From assembly GCA_947311265.1 (NCBI GenBank), contig CAMZKQ010000236.1, positions 1-15,141 on the forward strand: DNA of 15,141 nucleotides, given 5' to 3'. This DNA comes from an uncultured Chlorobiota bacterium (GTDB lineage Bacteria > Bacteroidota > Bacteroidia > Bacteroidales > JAADGE01). The notes under the pieces were generated by a model, which had not been told where the DNA came from, ran no database searches, and was given only the letters and a program-made list of their open reading frames with translations. Within the stretch, counting starts at the first letter, position 1. Every line of letters starts with the position of its first letter. Made by a program: the position numbers and the translations under genes. Positions 13,304 to 15,141 of this stretch are shown piece by piece.

Positions 13304-14110
13304 ATGCAAAAAATAAAAGCCTTATTTCTTAACGATAAGTTTATACTTACGGTAATCATTGTCAATACTATCACGATTTTTAGTGAAGGGTTTAATAATT
13401 TGAGTATCCGTACAGAATTTTTTATTAATCTTATTGATAGCCTCACTACTATTATTTTTATTTTTGAGGCCATTATTAAGATTCGCCATTTAAGTTGGAG
13501 GGGTTACATAAAATCAGGCTGGAACAAATTAGACTTCCTGCTTATAGTGCCTTCCCTTCCCTCGTTTATATTGCTATGGACACATTGGATTGACTACGAT
13601 TTGCACTTCCTTTTGATATTTAGAGTAATGCGGGTCTTTAAATTTTTACGCTTCTTTAAATTTGTCCCCGGCATGTCCGAGCTAGCCAAAGGGATACGGC
13701 GTGCCTTAAAAACGTCCGTTGTTGTTTTGTTTGGGTTTGCCATTTATAACCTAATTGTTTCGGTACTTTCCTGCTATCTATTTAAAGAAATTTCACCCGA
13801 GTATTTTGGCGACCCTGTAACTTCTTTCTACTCTACTTTTAAAGTATTTACTGTGGAAGGCTGGTACGAGATACCCGATAAAATGGTACTCCAGCTGCCT
13901 GTTGCTCAAAGTTTTTTTATAAAAGTTTATTTTTTACTTGTGCTTGTTACTGGTGGGATTTTTGGGCTATCCATAGTCAATTCCATCTTTGTTGATGCCA
14001 TGGTAAGCGATAATAACGACCTGTTAATTGAAAAAGTAGATGCTCTTGAAAATAAAATTGAGTCGCTTATTGAAATCATTGAGTCGCAAGATAAAAACAA
14101 GGGCAAATGA
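13304..14110 (+). CDS. Single-domain voltage-gated cation channel (BacNaV/CavMr-like)
   Basis: A 268-residue ion transporter of the six-helix voltage-gated type. S1 is about 11-28, S2 about 40-60 (with E55), S3 about 73-93 (with D77), S4 about 102-121, S5 about 133-160, the pore about 170-195 and S6 about 202-233. S4 carries basic residues at every third position: R107, R110, K113, R116 and K119, the mark of a voltage sensor. The filter reads FTVEGWYEIPD, i.e. T183-V184-E185-G186-W187, where NaChBac-type sodium channels have Leu-Glu-Ser-Trp. A C-terminal heptad stretch (about 238-262, LLIEKVDALENKIESLIEIIE) is the expected tetramerising coiled coil. The stop overlaps the ATG of the next gene (ATGA at 14107-14110). 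Start ATG 13304 gives a full S1. Ion selectivity cannot be told from sequence. Confidence 0.88.
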   Translation: MQKIKALFLNDKFILTVIIVNTITIFSEGFNNLSIRTEFFINLIDSLTTIIFIFEAIIKIRHLSWRGYIKSGWNKLDFLLIVPSLPSFILLWTHWIDYDLHFLLIFRVMRVFKFLRFFKFVPGMSELAKGIRRALKTSVVVLFGFAIYNLIVSVLSCYLFKEISPEYFGDPVTSFYSTFKVFTVEGWYEIPDKMVLQLPVAQSFFIKVYFLLVLVTGGIFGLSIVNSIFVDAMVSDNNDLLIEKVDALENKIESLIEIIESQDKNKGK

Positions 14111-14892
14111 AAATTGTTATACTTGGCTCGGGAAATTTGGCTTGGCATTTGGGCAATATTTTGCAAAAAACAGGGCAAAGCATTCTTCAGGTTTACAGCC
14201 CTACCGAGCCCCATGCCAGCCAATTTGCCAACCAATTAAAAACTAGTTATACAACAAATCTACAGAAAATCCTCCCCAATGCCGATTTATACATTTTAGC
14301 CATCGCCGATGATGCTATATATAAGGTGTGTAAAAATCCTGATTTAAAGCAAATTATTGCCAACAAACCTTGTGTACATACTGCAGGAAGTGCTGATATG
14401 ACAGCCCTTAGTAAAATTTCAGAAAATACTGGCGTATTTTACCCCTTGCAAACCTTCTCGAAAAACAAAGCGGTTAATTTTAAAGAAATCCCTATTTGCC
14501 TCGAGGCAAATTCGGAAAATACAATGCAACTATTAAAAAATATTGCAAAAAAAATAAGTAGCAATATACACATAATTACTTCTGAGCAACGGCAACAACT
14601 CCACTTAGCAGCCGTTTTTGCCTGTAATTTTAGCAACCATTTTTACGCTCTGGCGGAAGTTATTTTAAAGCCCAAAAACATTAGTTTTGACTTACTAAAG
14701 CCACTAATAAAACAGACTACAAACAAGGCTTTACTCTCTGTAAGTCCTAAAAATTCGCAAACCGGCCCCGCCATTCGCAAGGATTTTAAAACAATGGAGA
14801 AACACATTGCCAGCCTTTCTGCCTCGCCCAATTTGCAAGAATTGTATAAGCTAGTTAGCAATAGTATTAGCAAAATTCACGAACAAAAATAA
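14107..14892 (+). CDS. Rossmann-like / DUF2520 protein
   Basis: A 261-residue protein with an N-terminal NAD(P)-binding Rossmann fold like ProC/F420-dependent NADP oxidoreductases, followed by a DUF2520 C-terminal helical domain. The nucleotide loop is MKIVILGSGNLAWHL (1-15); then SPTEPHASQFANQL (31-44), AIADDAI (65-71), VHTAGSADM (90-98), FYPLQTFSKN (111-120) and a helix with LHLAAVFACNFSNHFYAL (about 165-182), a typical DUF2520 block. The role is unknown; its relatives occur as single-copy genes in many Bacteroidota. Its start codon overlaps the channel stop by 4 nt, so the two genes are translationally coupled. No substrate-specific residues can be named. Confidence 0.82.
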   Translation: MKIVILGSGNLAWHLGNILQKTGQSILQVYSPTEPHASQFANQLKTSYTTNLQKILPNADLYILAIADDAIYKVCKNPDLKQIIANKPCVHTAGSADMTALSKISENTGVFYPLQTFSKNKAVNFKEIPICLEANSENTMQLLKNIAKKISSNIHIITSEQRQQLHLAAVFACNFSNHFYALAEVILKPKNISFDLLKPLIKQTTNKALLSVSPKNSQTGPAIRKDFKTMEKHIASLSASPNLQELYKLVSNSISKIHEQK

Positions 14893-14940
14893 ACTAATGC
14901 CTACTTACGGGGCAAAAATTCCAGCCCATTCAAAAGGAAA

Positions 14941-14971
14941 TTTGATATTCAATTTTGTTTCATTACTTTTG
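14941..14971 (+). promoter_or_regulatory. Bacteroidota-type promoter, TTTG-N19-TACTTTTG
   Basis: TTTG (14941-14944) and TACTTTTG (14964-14971) are separated by 19 nt, a full match to the consensus. Transcription should begin near 14977, about 30 nt before ATG 15008 of the ABC-F gene. It has the same spacing as the promoter at 3084-3114. Confidence 0.74.
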
Positions 14972-15007
14972 CCTTTCGGTTTAAATCTGACCTAAAATAA
15001 TCCAACT

Positions 15008-15141
15008 ATGAAAAATGCCCTTCAAATAGAAAAACTAACCAAATCATTTGGCGAAAAAGTCCTTTTTCAGGACATCTCATTCTCTATTGAAAAAGGGCAA
15101 AAAGTAGCACTTATTGCCCAAAATGGTGCTGGTAAAACCAC
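15008..15141 (+). CDS. ABC-F family ATPase, N-terminal part (partial at window edge)
   Basis: An open frame from ATG 15008 runs off the right edge after 44 complete codons. It reads MKNALQIEKLTKSFGEKVLF followed by DISFSIEKGQKVALIAQNG, then AGKT. This is the start of an ABC ATPase domain, with the A-loop region (TKSFGEKVLF, 11-20) and Walker A at 37-44 (AQNGAGKT). The direct start with no transmembrane domain and the IEKGQKVALIAQNGAGKT wording fit ABC-F proteins (Uup/EttA group), which act in ribosome-associated translation control, not transport. The first Walker A residue is Ala (A37) where Gly is usual, which is common in this family. The rest of the gene, including the second ATPase domain, is outside the window, so the subgroup is uncertain. 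Confidence 0.78.
   Translation, partial: MKNALQIEKLTKSFGEKVLFQDISFSIEKGQKVALIAQNGAGKT

Noticed and set aside
13927..14246. Frames overlapping the end of the channel gene and the start of the DUF2520 gene
   Set aside because: Both real genes have strong family motifs over this stretch; the other frames have none.
14906..14932. GGGC/GCCC pairing after the DUF2520 gene as a terminator
   Set aside because: Four base pairs and no T tract.
1..15141. CRISPR array, tRNA, rRNA, or a full insertion sequence
   Set aside because: No regularly spaced direct repeats, no cloverleaf or rRNA-like stretch, and no intact transposase seen.

Overview
The window looks like chromosomal DNA from a Bacteroidota (Cytophaga-Flavobacterium-Bacteroides group) bacterium. 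The evidence is AT-rich DNA, two proteins ending in type IX secretion (T9SS) type A sorting domains, almost no Shine-Dalgarno sequences, and several promoters of the Bacteroidota form TTTG-N19-TAnnTTTG. No tRNA, rRNA, CRISPR array or intact mobile element was found. The genus cannot be told from the sequence.

Layout. 1-438 (-): start of a lipoprotein-like sensor with a 7TMR-DISM-type extracellular domain, cut by the window edge. 439-1187: 750 bases without an intact gene, holding a probable promoter and structured leader for that sensor, a decayed transposase remnant, a perfect 28-bp palindrome and an inverted repeat. 1188-3009 (+): sufS (cysteine desulfurase) and ruvA (Holliday junction helicase subunit), 19 nt apart. 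3142-9336 (+): six genes between a good promoter (3084-3114) and a strong hairpin terminator (9348-9377): a polytopic membrane protein, a secreted T9SS parallel beta-helix protein, a winged-helix regulator starting at TTG, a MuiA-type DUF4140/DUF4139 protein, a PrpE-like metallophosphoesterase and a VanW protein. 9416-10393 (+): a GSCFA-domain protein ending at a 12-bp stem terminator shared with the convergent gene.

10464-10826 (-): a 120-residue secreted protein that is little more than a signal peptide and a T9SS sorting domain. 10939-13155 (-): a large anchored DUF3352 protein with C-terminal MORN-like repeats. Divergent from it, 13304-14892 (+): a single-domain voltage-gated cation channel whose stop overlaps (ATGA) the start of a DUF2520/Rossmann protein. 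15008-15141 (+): the start of an ABC-F ATPase behind a near-ideal promoter.

How the genes may work together. sufS and ruvA are housekeeping genes. The 3142-9336 unit is enriched for envelope or surface functions (membrane protein, secreted beta-helix, MuiA-like, VanW) plus a local regulator, so it may be an envelope module, but that is inference from domain content and gene order. The most interesting individual items are the channel with a Thr-Val-Glu-Gly-Trp selectivity filter, the near-minimal T9SS cargo, and the beta-helix gene that seems to separate a membrane protein from its usual regulator partner.
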